Source: JANQIO01 sp965229625
Lineage (GTDB): Bacteria; Pseudomonadota; Gammaproteobacteria; Pseudomonadales; Halieaceae
NCBI GenBank assembly: GCA_965229625.1
Contig: CBDDJJ010000001.1
Location: 930,001 to 994,000, forward strand
Direction: 5' to 3'
DNA length: 64,000 bases
Shown here: piece by piece, positions 16,524 to 27,310 of the stretch
Layout of the letters: every line of letters begins with the position of its first letter
How positions within the stretch are numbered: the stretch's first letter is position 1
Made by a program: the position numbers and the translations under genes
The notes under the pieces: model-generated
Database searches by the model: none
Told to the model about the DNA's origin: nothing
Seen by the model: only the letters and a program-made list of their open reading frames with translations

Positions 16524-18515
16524 TCAGGACGCCTCGGCTATCTCCAGCAATACCGCACCGGCCGCCACCTGGTCACCACTGGCAGCGTGGACCGCCACGA
16601 CTTCACCCGACACCTCCGCCACCAGACGGTGCTCCATCTTCATGGCCTCCATCACCAGCAGGCCGTCACCCTCGGCCACGCTGTCACCGATTTTCACCAT
16701 GACATCCAGCAGGTTGCCGTGCATGGGCGCAGTCACCGTGCCGCTGCCGGCGCCGGCCATATCCGCCGCCGTGAAGGCCAGTTGATTGGTAAACAGCGCC
16801 GCGTGTCCTCCCAGTTGCAGGGCAACTTCACCGCGCCCGGGAAAGCAGAACGCCAGGTTGTACTGCACTCCGTCCAGGGCAATTCGGGCGCTGCCGGTGC
16901 CCGCCTCGTCAAGCCAGGCCACCTCGTGCTCCGTCTCGCCCAACGTCACGCTATAGCGGTCCGTGCCCAACTGGCCTACATGGATGTCGTGTACGGCATC
17001 ACCCACTTCGTAACGAACGTGGCTGGACAGTCCGCGCGCCCCGCTCCAGCCACTGAGGGCCAGCGACGGCGCCACCATGCCCTGCTCAGAGCCTTCAAGG
17101 CCCTCGAGGTAGTGCAGGCAGGCAGCCACCAACAGCAGTGAATCATCGGCGGCCGGGTTGCGGTAGCCCTCGGGAAACTGCTCGGCGATAAACGCCGTGG
17201 TCGCACCCCCCTCGGCGAAACAGTCGTTGGCCACGCAATCGATAAGGAACGCGCGGTTGGTCTCGAAACCAAACAGCGCAGTGTTCTCCAGGGCGCGCAG
17301 CAGCCGGCGGCGCGCGACTTCTCGATCCGGGCCCCAGGTGATGATCTTGGCGACCATGGGATCGTAAAACGGTGATACCTCCTGGCCCTGCAGCAGGCCG
17401 TGGTCTACCCGCACCCCTTCACCAGCCGGCGGTTGCCACAGCAAGGCCGGGCCCGACGCGGGCAGGAAATCGTTCTGGGAGTCCTCGGCATACAGCCGCA
17501 CCTCGATGGCGTGGCCGGTCAGGCTGACGTCTTCCTGGGCCAGGGGCAGCGGTAGGCCCTGCGCCACGTCGAGCTGAAGGGCCACCAGGTCAAGACCGGT
17601 CACCAACTCCGTCACCGGATGCTCCACCTGAAGGCGCGTGTTCATTTCCAGGAAATAGAAATTACCGTCCGTATCCAGCAGGAATTCCACGGTCCCCGCG
17701 CCCACATAGTCGATACTGCGGGCGGCGTTGACCGCGGCTTCGCCCATGGCGGCACGCAGCTCGTCTGTCATCACCGGGCAGGGGGATTCCTCCACCACCT
17801 TCTGGTGCCGGCGCTGCACCGAGCAATCGCGCTCACCCAGATGAATCACATTGCTCTGCTGGTCCCCGAACACCTGCACTTCCACATGGCGCGGTTGCAG
17901 CACCGCCTTTTCAAGGATCAGCTCGCCCGAACCGAAGGCGCTCTCAGCTTCAGAGCGGGCCGAGCCGAGGGCATCGGGAAGCTCGCCATCACTGTGCACC
18001 AGGCGCATGCCACGGCCACCACCACCGGCCGCGGCCTTCACCATGATCGGAAACCCGATGTCAGCGGCGGCCGCAATCAGGGTCGCATCGGATTGATCGG
18101 TATCCTGGTATCCGGGGATACAGGGCACCTCCGCTTCGAGCATACGGCGCTTGGATTCCGCCTTGTTGCCCATGGCATCGATCGCCTCGGCGGACGGGCC
18201 GATGAACACCAGCCCAGCCTCAGCACAGGCCCGGGCAAACCCGGCATTCTCCGACAGGAAACCGTAGCCCGGGTGGATGGCCTCGGCGCCGGTGCGCGCT
18301 GCCGCATCCAGTATGCGCTCAGCATCGAGATAGCTCTCCTTCACGGGTGCCGGGCCAATCAGCACCGCCTGGTCCGCCATCTGCACATGGGGCGCATCGG
18401 CATCTGCCTCGGAATACACTGCAATGGTGCGGTAGCCCTGGGAGCGGGCTGTGCGAATCACGCGACAGGCGATTTCGCCGCGGTTGGCAACCAGTACGCT
18501 GTCAAATGTACTCAT
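16524..18515 (-). CDS. Biotin-dependent acyl-CoA carboxylase alpha subunit (AtuF-like)
   Basis: 663-residue fusion of biotin carboxylase and biotin carrier. The N terminus VLVANRGEIACRVIRTA and the glycine-rich KAAAGGGGRGM loop belong to the carboxylase. The C-terminal carrier has VMEAMKMEH with the biotin-accepting Lys626. It works with the carboxyltransferase at 19347-20981 to carboxylate an unsaturated branched acyl-CoA (geranyl-CoA in the Atu pathway, methylcrotonyl-CoA in leucine degradation). The ATG at 18515 overlaps the hydratase stop as ATGA; an upstream in-frame ATG at 18542 would overlap that gene further and is less likely. Confidence 0.93.
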   Translation of the reverse strand: MSTFDSVLVANRGEIACRVIRTARSQGYRTIAVYSEADADAPHVQMADQAVLIGPAPVKESYLDAERILDAAARTGAEAIHPGYGFLSENAGFARACAEAGLVFIGPSAEAIDAMGNKAESKRRMLEAEVPCIPGYQDTDQSDATLIAAAADIGFPIMVKAAAGGGGRGMRLVHSDGELPDALGSARSEAESAFGSGELILEKAVLQPRHVEVQVFGDQQSNVIHLGERDCSVQRRHQKVVEESPCPVMTDELRAAMGEAAVNAARSIDYVGAGTVEFLLDTDGNFYFLEMNTRLQVEHPVTELVTGLDLVALQLDVAQGLPLPLAQEDVSLTGHAIEVRLYAEDSQNDFLPASGPALLWQPPAGEGVRVDHGLLQGQEVSPFYDPMVAKIITWGPDREVARRRLLRALENTALFGFETNRAFLIDCVANDCFAEGGATTAFIAEQFPEGYRNPAADDSLLLVAACLHYLEGLEGSEQGMVAPSLALSGWSGARGLSSHVRYEVGDAVHDIHVGQLGTDRYSVTLGETEHEVAWLDEAGTGSARIALDGVQYNLAFCFPGRGEVALQLGGHAALFTNQLAFTAADMAGAGSGTVTAPMHGNLLDVMVKIGDSVAEGDGLLVMEAMKMEHRLVAEVSGEVVAVHAASGDQVAAGAVLLEIAEAS

Positions 18516-19327
18516 GCGGAGTCTCCTTCGCTGGCAGCCCAACTGGGCAGGCGCTTCTCGGAAAATGCGGCCATGCCCTCGCGGCCCTCATCGCCCAGCA
18601 TGGCGTCGGCAAAGCGCTCGGCGGCAAACTGCACGATGTCGTTGCCGTGCAGGGTCTCGGCAGCGCCGATAATCTGCTTGGTCAGCGCGATGGCGCCGGG
18701 GGCGCCGCGTCGCGCGGCGGCAATCAACTCTGCCGCCTTGCTATCCAGGCCGGCGGCATCGTCCACCAGGAAGTGGGCAAAACCGAGGCGATGAGCCTCG
18801 CTGCCGTCAAAGCGCTGCGCCGTCAACAACAGCCGGCGAGCTTCAGAGGCGCCGATGCGCTTGATAACCACGGGCGTAATCTGGGCGGGCGGAATGCCGA
18901 GGGTGACCTCGGTCAGGGAGTACTTTGCGTCGGCTGTAGTGACCACCACGTCGGCCAGGCAGGATATGCCCAGGCCGCCCGCCATGGCGAAGCCCTCGAT
19001 CAGCACGACAAACAGCTGCGGCAGATCGTTGATAGCATGACACATGCGGCCAAAGCTCGCGTTGAAGCCGACGATGTCCTCGCGGCTGGCCCCACCCTGG
19101 AAAACAGTCTTGAACATCTTCAGGTCGCCGCCGGAGCAGAAGGCACCGCCGCGACCGCGCAGGATGACGAAGCGTATGTCGCGCTCCTGCGGCAGCGCTT
19201 CCAACACGGACGCCAGTTCCCCGGCCATTTCATCTGACAGGGCGTTTTTCACTTCAGGCCGGTTGAACCAGATGGTCAGGGTGTCGCCGGCCTGCTCGAG
19301 ATCGAGAAACTCTACGGTGGGTAACAT
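18512..19327 (-). CDS. Enoyl-CoA hydratase/isomerase family protein (AtuE-like)
   Basis: 271-residue crotonase-fold protein. FCSGGDLKMF forms the first oxyanion-hole strand and IEGFAMAGGLGISCLAD the second; EVTLGIPPAQITP supplies a catalytic Glu, with IPPAQ in place of the common PxxG. In the Atu pathway this member hydrates isohexenylglutaconyl-CoA, in leucine degradation methylglutaconyl-CoA. The ATG at 19327 has GAGGAG 5 nt upstream; a longer open frame upstream is only read-through over the carboxyltransferase gene. It sits between the beta and alpha carboxylase subunit genes, as expected for this operon type. Confidence 0.92.
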   Translation of the reverse strand: MLPTVEFLDLEQAGDTLTIWFNRPEVKNALSDEMAGELASVLEALPQERDIRFVILRGRGGAFCSGGDLKMFKTVFQGGASREDIVGFNASFGRMCHAINDLPQLFVVLIEGFAMAGGLGISCLADVVVTTADAKYSLTEVTLGIPPAQITPVVIKRIGASEARRLLLTAQRFDGSEAHRLGFAHFLVDDAAGLDSKAAELIAAARRGAPGAIALTKQIIGAAETLHGNDIVQFAAERFADAMLGDEGREGMAAFSEKRLPSWAASEGDSA

Positions 19328-19346
19328 GGTCTCCTCGCTGTTCCGC

Positions 19347-20981
<1,635 letters not shown>

Positions 20982-21006
20982 GGCGTTCCTCTCGATGGAA
21001 AGCGGT

Positions 21007-22803
21007 TCAGATCAGGTGATACTTCTGGGCCAGCTCGTGGGGAATCGGCACCTGCTCGGCCAACAACAGCTGGGCATAACCCTTGCCCTGGGGATCGACG
21101 CGGAGACTGGCCACCCCACCTCCGCCCAGCACATCCTTGAGCAGGAAATTGAAAGCGTGGCTGCCGGGCAGGTAGAAACGTTTCACGCTACCTTCCGGTG
21201 AGGCCAGGAAGTGGGCGAAATAGCCGGCCACGCGGTCCTCGGTTAGCGACGCCGCGATATAGGGCACAAACTCCTCACGGCGCGCGATGATGCCGATGTT
21301 GGCAAAATTCCCCTTGTCCCCGCTGCGGCCAAAGGCCAGCGCCTCCAGGGGCACGTTCACCTGGGGGCCCTCTTCAGTGCGGGGTATCGGATGCGGCGCC
21401 GACATCCCGATGTCACCACCGTACTCCTCGTCACAGACTTCGCGGTGGCCGTCGACTTCCACGGTCACCGACAGGTCGCCCTTGGGCACCAGCATGGAAA
21501 ACAGCCTGACCACCGGTGAAGGCTTGGCACGCGCACCGGCAAAACCTGTGAGTCCCGGCGGCGCGGTAAGCGCCATGCCGGTCATTTCCTTGAGGAAGAC
21601 GCCAATGCCCGCGGCGGCCGGGTGCTTCACCGCCAGCTTTACATCCACCTCACGCACACCGCGCGCCTGCCGCGCTGCGCCAAAGTGAGTCTCGGCCCCG
21701 ATCACTTCCACGCTGGTTTCAGTGAACGGCGGCAGGCCTGCGGCATGCAGGGCCGCCCCTGCACGGTGGAACACCGAGCGGGCGAAGTGCTCTGCCTTGG
21801 TTTCGGCATCGCGGCCGTACATGGTCCACACGTGCCCCGCCCGGTAACCATCAGCCCAGGTAGCGCTGACCTTGTAACTGGACGGTGCGCCGCGGCCCCG
21901 CGCGCCGCATACCCGGACGCGGTTCTCGCCGCTTTGCTCGAACACCACTTCCGAGAAATCGCAGACCACGTCCGGCAGCGTGTAGGCCTGCGGGTCGCCA
22001 ATTTCATAGAGCATCTGCTCCGCGACCGTGCCCACCGAGACCAGGCCGCCGGTGCCCCCTGGCTTGGTCACGGTAAAGCAGCCGTTGGCCTCTACTTCGG
22101 CAATGGGATAGCCCGCCTGCTGCAGGTCGTGCGCCACGCTCTCCCAGTCGGTGTAGTTACCGCCGGTCGCCTGGGTGCCACATTCGAGGATGTGGCCGGC
22201 CAGGCTGCCCTGGGCGAGTTTGTCGAAATCACTGCGGGACCAGCCAAAGGCGTGGATACAGGCACCGAGGGTAACGGCGCTGTCGACACAGCGGCCGGTA
22301 ATCACGATATCGGCGCCCAGTTCCAGGGCACGGGCAATCGGGAAGGCGCCCAGGTAGGCATTGATACTGGCGACGGCCTCCGGATTGGGGAACGGCTCCC
22401 CGCTGAACATCTCGGTGGCTTCAGTGAAGTCCGCGGCTGAACCACCGAGGTCATCGCCGCTGACCACGGCGACCTTCAGGTCCAGGCCCTGCCCGGAAAT
22501 GATAAAGCGCAAGGCCTCGGCACAGGCTGCAGGGTTTACGCCACCCGCATTGGAAATCACTTTAACGCCCTGTTCGGCAATAGCCTCCAGGTTCGGGGCC
22601 ATGGCAGCGTTGGCGAAATCCGTCGCATAACCCTTGCTGTCATCCGCCGCGCGAGCGCGGGCCATGATCGACATGGTGATCTCGGCCAGGTAGTCGTACA
22701 CGAGGTAATCGAGCTGCGACATGGAGATGAGCTGCCGGGTCGCCGATGGCGCGTCGCCCCAGAAGCCCGATGCCCCACCAATTCGAATCTTGTCTGCGCT
22801 CAC
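21007..22803 (-). CDS. Acyclic terpene utilisation AtuA family protein (DUF1446 plus AtuA-like C-terminal domain)
   Basis: 598-residue protein of the AtuA family, required for citronellol/geraniol catabolism in Pseudomonas though its reaction is unknown. The N-terminal DUF1446 domain begins IRIGGASGFWGDAPSA and includes VISNAGGVNPAAC and ADIVITGRCVDSAVTLGA; a C-terminal AtuA-like domain (ALAFGRSGDKGNFANIGI) follows from about residue 495. I set the start at the GTG at 22803, which has AGGAGGTC just upstream. First gene of the operon and divergent from the TetR regulator. The fusion of both domains in one chain is common outside Pseudomonas. Confidence 0.9.
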   Translation of the reverse strand: MSADKIRIGGASGFWGDAPSATRQLISMSQLDYLVYDYLAEITMSIMARARAADDSKGYATDFANAAMAPNLEAIAEQGVKVISNAGGVNPAACAEALRFIISGQGLDLKVAVVSGDDLGGSAADFTEATEMFSGEPFPNPEAVASINAYLGAFPIARALELGADIVITGRCVDSAVTLGACIHAFGWSRSDFDKLAQGSLAGHILECGTQATGGNYTDWESVAHDLQQAGYPIAEVEANGCFTVTKPGGTGGLVSVGTVAEQMLYEIGDPQAYTLPDVVCDFSEVVFEQSGENRVRVCGARGRGAPSSYKVSATWADGYRAGHVWTMYGRDAETKAEHFARSVFHRAGAALHAAGLPPFTETSVEVIGAETHFGAARQARGVREVDVKLAVKHPAAAGIGVFLKEMTGMALTAPPGLTGFAGARAKPSPVVRLFSMLVPKGDLSVTVEVDGHREVCDEEYGGDIGMSAPHPIPRTEEGPQVNVPLEALAFGRSGDKGNFANIGIIARREEFVPYIAASLTEDRVAGYFAHFLASPEGSVKRFYLPGSHAFNFLLKDVLGGGGVASLRVDPQGKGYAQLLLAEQVPIPHELAQKYHLI

Positions 22804-22888
22804 GGTGACCTCCTGTTTGCGTGACTGAGCAATACTAGTATAGGATTGAGCGACACTCAACAACCCTGGACATACCAGCCGCCCCGGG
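22804..22888. promoter_or_regulatory. Divergent promoter region of the Atu-like operon and its TetR regulator
   Basis: The 85-nt gap contains the perfect 10-bp palindrome ATACTAGTAT at 22832-22841, flanked by AGCAATACT and AGTATAGGATTGAG. It lies midway between the two starts and is the most likely TetR operator. AGGAGGTC, the ribosome site of the AtuA-like gene, occupies the left edge. Confidence 0.5.
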
Positions 22889-23611
22889 ATGAACACCATG
22901 ACCGATGCCGCGCCAGAGCGCCCCCTTTCCCGCAGTGCCCAGCGCGAGGCGGATATCCTCGAGGCAGCGACCCACCTGTTTGGAGAAGAGGGCTTTCACA
23001 GCGTTACCACCCGCAAGATTGCAGCCAGCGCGGGCATATCCGAGGGCACCCTGTTCAACTATTTCAGTTCCAAGAACGAGTTGATGCGGGCGATACTGGA
23101 GCGCATTTATGCAGAGCTTCGTCACAACGCCTCTGCCATCCTGCGGGAACACCTGGACTCAAGGCTACGCCTGCAGCTGCTGGCGGAAAACCACATCCAG
23201 GTCATGTCACGGGACAACGCCCTGTTCATGCGCATGATCCAGGCATACATGAACGCGGACCTGGGCGCCTACACGCAGATTCGCGGCTCTGTACTCCACA
23301 AGCTCAACCTGAGCTACGCCTGGGTGTTTGACACCACCGTGCAGGAGGCCCAGCAGCGGGGCGAAGTTCACGACGCCGTGAATATCTCCGCTTTGCGCGA
23401 CCTGTTCTTTGGCGGCCTGGAATACCTGAGCCGGACCCTGTTCCTGCACAACTGCTTCGAGCACATGAGCGAGCGGGTCAGCTCGGTCGTGGAGCCCCTG
23501 TGGCAAAGTATGCAGCCCAGGGCTCCCGCCCTGCCCGACCGGCTTGAGCAGGCCTGCGAGCGGGTGGAACAGGCGGCCCGCCGGCTCGAGCAACAGGCGG
23601 GCAAGTCTTGA
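22889..23611 (+). CDS. TetR-family regulator, probably of the Atu-like operon
   Basis: 240-residue repressor-type protein. Residues about 15-60 form the TetR DNA-binding domain (READILEAATHLFGEEGFHSVTTRKIAASAGISEGTLFNYFSSKNEL), followed by an all-helical ligand domain and a Glu/Arg-rich C-terminal helix that could form a coiled coil (LEQACERVEQAARRLEQQ). Divergent orientation from the operon mirrors atuR in Pseudomonas. ATG at 22889 or 9 nt later; neither has a strong ribosome site. The stop overlaps the next start by 4 bases. Confidence 0.9.
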   Translation: MNTMTDAAPERPLSRSAQREADILEAATHLFGEEGFHSVTTRKIAASAGISEGTLFNYFSSKNELMRAILERIYAELRHNASAILREHLDSRLRLQLLAENHIQVMSRDNALFMRMIQAYMNADLGAYTQIRGSVLHKLNLSYAWVFDTTVQEAQQRGEVHDAVNISALRDLFFGGLEYLSRTLFLHNCFEHMSERVSSVVEPLWQSMQPRAPALPDRLEQACERVEQAARRLEQQAGKS

Positions 23612-24027
23612 ACGCCGAGCAACAGCTTGCTTTCTGGTGTAAGCAACTGGCGACTCTGGGAAACAGCTGGCGCGAGCGCTTTGCCGACTGGCAATGCACG
23701 CCCGGAGACGAGCGCTGGGATTCAGTAGCACAGGCCACGGAGCGGGCACGGGAGTGGGCGAACGCAGCCGGGTTTACCGCAAGGCCTGTCGCCGAGCAGA
23801 CCGCCATTGTTGTCTGCCTGTCGCAATCCGAACGGCTGGAAGACCAGGCACTGGCTTTAGCACTGTCGTCATCGCTGGGTGACAGCGAACTTACCAAGCA
23901 CCTGCTGGCACGCCACGAGGTGATTCGCCAGTACCGTCGTTTCCCCGCGCGAAACCGCCTGCTGGGCCGAGGCAGCACGCCGGCGGAAGCCTACTTCCTC
24001 ACCACCGCGGGACAACAATACCGCTAG
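23608..24027 (+). CDS. DUF924-like protein, short form
   Basis: 139 residues. The C-terminal segment RHEVIRQYRRFPARNRLLGRGSTPAEAYFL matches the hallmark end of DUF924 proteins (helical, about 180 residues, function unknown), but the usual N-terminal ILDFWFG block is only faintly present as LAFWCKQL. The protein is therefore a shortened or divergent member. TTG start at 23608 overlaps the TetR stop (TTGA), which suggests translational coupling; no better start is present. Confidence 0.65.
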   Translation: MNAEQQLAFWCKQLATLGNSWRERFADWQCTPGDERWDSVAQATERAREWANAAGFTARPVAEQTAIVVCLSQSERLEDQALALALSSSLGDSELTKHLLARHEVIRQYRRFPARNRLLGRGSTPAEAYFLTTAGQQYR

Positions 24028-24038
24028 AACAATCAGCC

Positions 24039-24950
24039 TCAGGCGGGTTTCAGCACAAAGCCCTCAACCGGGAAATGCACGTGCACCCGGCCTTGCTGGG
24101 TGTCGCGGGCGACAATCCAGCGCCGGGCATCGGCGCCTACCAGAACACCTTCAGTCGCCTCCAGCGCGTAATCGTCGGGGCCGATGGCCACCGGCTCGCC
24201 GACACGTTCATGCGCAGAGCATTCAGGAGACACGCTCCGCGGATCACTGGCAGCGAGTATTGCCATGGCCTGCTGGCCGGAGACTTCCGTGCGTTCACCA
24301 TGGCCGATAGCACCCATGCGGGCATACCAGGCCAGCACGGCGGGCACCCCCTCGGGCTCAGGCCGCTCTCCCAACACAGTCTGGAACCAGAGGGTGTGGT
24401 AGGCGGCAAAATCGAGATAGTTCGGGGACGCCCCGCCGAGGAAGCCCACCCCGGACGACAGGCACCGTTCCAGGCCCTCCAGGTGGCGACGGAAAACCAC
24501 CCTGGCCTCTTTGGGTGGCATGGGTTTCTCGACGGCTTTGCGCGCCACGCTGGCGCGGTCCTTGAGGAACCGGTACGCGCCGATGATGGAGATATTGCGC
24601 ACCAGTTGCTTGATTACCTGGCTGGCGGGTATTGAAGATACACAGGCCCAGAAAATGGCTTTTTCAAGTCCGGCTTCCAGGCCCAGCGCGGACTCGTCAC
24701 AGTTGGCCGGGTCCAGCGCTGCCTGGCCGCTACGTTGCGCCAGCTCAGCACTGATCAGGCGAGAGTCACAGTAAAAATCTGCGCCATCCTGCGCAACCGG
24801 AATGCGCCGGTACCCCGCCAGCACCGGGTCGAGGTTGGGACGTGGCGGCATTTCCGGGGATATTACGCTCTGCCAGGCCGTGCCGGTATAACCAAACATC
24901 AGCCGTATCTTTTCCGAGTACGGCGACATCGGGTAGTGATGCAGAAGCAT
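24039..24950 (-). CDS. Glutathione S-transferase family protein with C-terminal extension
   Basis: 303-residue protein. The first 80 residues are a thioredoxin-like GST N-terminal domain (LLHHYPMSPYSEKIRLMFGYTG; RRIPVAQDGADFYCDSRLISAELA with the cis-Pro and the glutathione-binding region). A helical domain to about residue 215 follows, then an extra region of about 85 residues ending HVHFPVEGFVLKPA, which I do not recognise and which looks beta-rich. The Ser/Tyr at PMSPYSEK could activate glutathione. It follows the crotonase gene by 16 nt on the same strand. Confidence 0.85.
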   Translation of the reverse strand: MLLHHYPMSPYSEKIRLMFGYTGTAWQSVISPEMPPRPNLDPVLAGYRRIPVAQDGADFYCDSRLISAELAQRSGQAALDPANCDESALGLEAGLEKAIFWACVSSIPASQVIKQLVRNISIIGAYRFLKDRASVARKAVEKPMPPKEARVVFRRHLEGLERCLSSGVGFLGGASPNYLDFAAYHTLWFQTVLGERPEPEGVPAVLAWYARMGAIGHGERTEVSGQQAMAILAASDPRSVSPECSAHERVGEPVAIGPDDYALEATEGVLVGADARRWIVARDTQQGRVHVHFPVEGFVLKPA

Positions 24951-24966
24951 CTACGCTGGTCTCAAC

Positions 24967-25785
24967 TCAGGCGTATTTTGCCGGGCGCTTCTCAAATTCA
25001 GACATCACTGCTTCCACCTGGTTGGGTTTGCCAATCACACCATCCTGCTCGCGGGATTCGGCCACCAGCAACTCCTCGGTGGTGCTGTCCGACAGGCTGT
25101 TCAGCAGCCGCTTGTCAGCGCGAATCGCATCCGGGTTGCGCCCGGCGATATCGCGCGCGGTTTCCAGCGCCAGTGCCAGCGGATCATCACTGACACGCGT
25201 TACGATGCCCAGGGCCTGGGCTTCATCCGCTTCAAAAATGCGCCCGGTATACACCAGTTCCCGCAACTGGTCACCGCGCACCAGTTCGCGCAGCAGCGGC
25301 ATACCGGACATATCGGGCACCAGGCCCCACTTGATCTCCATCACCGAGAAGCGGGTGCCCGGCGCGGCGTAGCGCAGGTCGGCCCCGAGAGCGACCTGCA
25401 GGCCGCCGCCGAAGGCGACCCCGTGTACGGCGGCAATCACCGGGACCGGTAGATCGCGCCACACCCAGGCCGCGTGTTGGGGGCGATTGGCGATACCGTG
25501 TGTGCGGTTTTCCAATGGCTCGTGAGACACACCGCCGGCGTCACCACCGGACTCACCGCCGGCCATAGCCATGAAGTTGCTGGTGTCGAGGCCGGCACAG
25601 AAGGCTCTGCCTTCGGCGCTCAGCACCACCACACGCACACTGGCATCGGCCTTGATCTGCTTGCCCACGGCTTCAAATGCATCGAACATCTGGCTGTCCA
25701 GGGCATTCATCTTGTCAGCGCGAATCAGGCGAGCGTGGGCAACGCCGTCTTCAATCTCCAGTGAGATACGGTTTTCCATAGTCAT
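24967..25785 (-). CDS. Crotonase/enoyl-CoA hydratase family protein
   Basis: 272-residue crotonase-fold enzyme. FCAGLDTSNF and VIAAVHGVAFGGGLQVALGADLRYA give the two oxyanion-hole strands; the later FSVMEIKWGLVPDMSGMPLLREL contains Glu and Asp in the arrangement seen in dienoyl-CoA isomerase-like members, so isomerisation rather than hydration is possible. A Gly-rich insert (MAMAGGESGGDAGG) lies after the first strand. Two ATGs occur at 25785 and 25779, both with weak ribosome sites. Forms a two-gene unit with the GST gene. Confidence 0.88.
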   Translation of the reverse strand: MTMENRISLEIEDGVAHARLIRADKMNALDSQMFDAFEAVGKQIKADASVRVVVLSAEGRAFCAGLDTSNFMAMAGGESGGDAGGVSHEPLENRTHGIANRPQHAAWVWRDLPVPVIAAVHGVAFGGGLQVALGADLRYAAPGTRFSVMEIKWGLVPDMSGMPLLRELVRGDQLRELVYTGRIFEADEAQALGIVTRVSDDPLALALETARDIAGRNPDAIRADKRLLNSLSDSTTEELLVAESREQDGVIGKPNQVEAVMSEFEKRPAKYA

Positions 25786-25872
25786 AGCGGCGGGAACTCT
25801 TGTTGGATCCAGATAGAAACGCAGCCGGCATTGAATGCCCTGCGGGCGCGCTCGTCAAGTCGCTGTCGGGGA

Positions 25873-26112
25873 CTAGTCCAGGCGCAGTAACCGGCGCCAC
25901 CAGGGTTTTGCAGTGGCCCGCGCGGGGGAGGTTCTATGGGATTCAGGCACGCCGTGGGCGGCGTAGTACTCCTGCCATTCCCAGGGCGTCAGCGTGGTGG
26001 GAACCTGGTGGCCGGTCGCGCGCTCCAGCGCCTGCTTCTGCAGGGAATGGTCATTGTCGGGCTCAGGTTCGCCCAGCAGTTCGTCGATCAGTTTCTGTTG
26101 GCGGTGGGCCAT
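25873..26112 (-). CDS. Small hypothetical protein
   Basis: 79 residues, MAHRQQKLIDELLGEPEPDN at the N terminus and a basic C terminus AKPWWRRLLRLD. The charged composition and in-frame codon use look protein-like, but I recognise no family. It is alone between the LysR gene and the crotonase gene on the same strand. The ribosome site is weak (GACGGAC immediately before the ATG). Confidence 0.5.
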   Translation of the reverse strand: MAHRQQKLIDELLGEPEPDNDHSLQKQALERATGHQVPTTLTPWEWQEYYAAHGVPESHRTSPARATAKPWWRRLLRLD

Positions 26113-26174
26113 GTCCGTCTCGTACGTCGCGGTAACTACTGATAAATACGACGCGGACGCGAACTGGATGTTCC

Positions 26175-27110
26175 CTAGCCGGCGGAAAAACGCGCCCTGG
26201 CAGCATCGGTAATCTTCAGCGCGAAGGGCTGGCTCAGCCTGCGTTCCGGCGAGATCAGGTAGAACATTTCCCGCAGGCCGGTAACACGCCCCACCAGCGT
26301 GGCGCCGTACATATGCTCCACTTCTTCCTGGATCGCCACCGGTACCGGGAAGATCGCCGTGCCCGATTCACCGAAGGCCTTCATCAGCGCGCTGTCGTCA
26401 AACTCCGCTACCACCTTGGGCACCACGCCGGCATCAGCCAGCCAGTCGTCCAGTCCGCGCCGGATCGCGGTACTGCTCACCGGCATCAGCATGTTGGCGC
26501 CGTGGATCGACTGCGGGAAGCCGTCACGGTAGCGCTGGGCCACCTCGTCGAGCGCAACCAGGGCTATCTCACTCTCACCGAGCTTGTGGCTGTATGCCCT
26601 GACGTTGAGGCCAGTGGGAATCGGCCGGTCCGACAACACCATGTCGAGGCGGTGAACGGCGAGATCCGCCAACAGCTTGTCCAGGTCGCCCTCGTAGCAC
26701 ATCAATCGCGGCGCCTCCTCATCCAGCAGCACCGGCTCCAGGGTGCGGTAGGCAATCAGTTTGGGCAGGGAGTTCACCACGCCAATATTGAGCGTGGAGG
26801 GCAGCCCGCGGTCGTCTCCCTGAACCCGGCGAGCGAGTTCAGTGCCCAGGGAGAAAATCTCGTCGGCATAAGGCATCACCGCGCGGCCGGCTTCGGTGAG
26901 TACCAGGCCCCGCCCGGAACGCTCAAACAGGCGGGAGTCGATGGCACGCTCCAACTGTTTTATCTGGCCGCTGATGGTCTGCGGCGTGAGGTTCAGTACA
27001 GAGGCCGCCGCGGCCACACTGCCCTCCTGTGCCACCGTCCAGAAGTACAGCAGGTGGTTGTAATTCAGGTGCCTGAGCAGTCGATGCGGTGCCGGTTCGG
27101 ACTTTCCCAT
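26175..27110 (-). CDS. LysR-family regulator, NhaR type
   Basis: 311-residue LysR-type regulator. The N-terminal HTH reads LNYNHLLYFWTVAQEGSVAAAASVLNLTPQTISGQIKQLERAI, the pattern typical of the NhaR subgroup (Na+/H+ or stress response activators). The rest is the two-lobe effector domain (IGVVNSLPKLIAYRTLEP; DLDMVLSDRPIP). I start it at the ATG at 27110, which has AAGGA 5 nt upstream; an earlier in-frame ATG at 27194 adds unrelated residues. It is divergent from purK over about 200 nt. The expected partner (an antiporter or other target) is not nearby, so its target is unclear. Confidence 0.88.
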   Translation of the reverse strand: MGKSEPAPHRLLRHLNYNHLLYFWTVAQEGSVAAAASVLNLTPQTISGQIKQLERAIDSRLFERSGRGLVLTEAGRAVMPYADEIFSLGTELARRVQGDDRGLPSTLNIGVVNSLPKLIAYRTLEPVLLDEEAPRLMCYEGDLDKLLADLAVHRLDMVLSDRPIPTGLNVRAYSHKLGESEIALVALDEVAQRYRDGFPQSIHGANMLMPVSSTAIRRGLDDWLADAGVVPKVVAEFDDSALMKAFGESGTAIFPVPVAIQEEVEHMYGATLVGRVTGLREMFYLISPERRLSQPFALKITDAARARFSAG

Positions 27111-27310
27111 GACTATCCTTAATTCGTATTCGCCGAGTGATTTGGAAAGTATATTCGAATTGTGCGAAGTGTCTATTTCTTTAGACTGCCGCAATAGTCA
27201 AACGTGGTGACCGCCTTGAACACGACCCGTTGCCTCGGCATACCGGGGACACAGGCTTCACGTCCCTCCTCGCAAGCACTACACTCCCGCCTCTCGATAG
27301 GAAACCTGCA

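Noticed and set aside
17619..18794. Open frame of about 390 codons on the + strand opposite the carboxylase alpha subunit
   Set aside because: Typical antisense shadow in GC-rich DNA; the minus frame encodes complete biotin carboxylase and carrier motifs.
27121..27170. Repeated ATTCG/CGAAT words between the LysR gene and purK as LysR sites
   Set aside because: Several overlapping short words but no clear T-N11-A dyad; could be chance in an AT-rich promoter.
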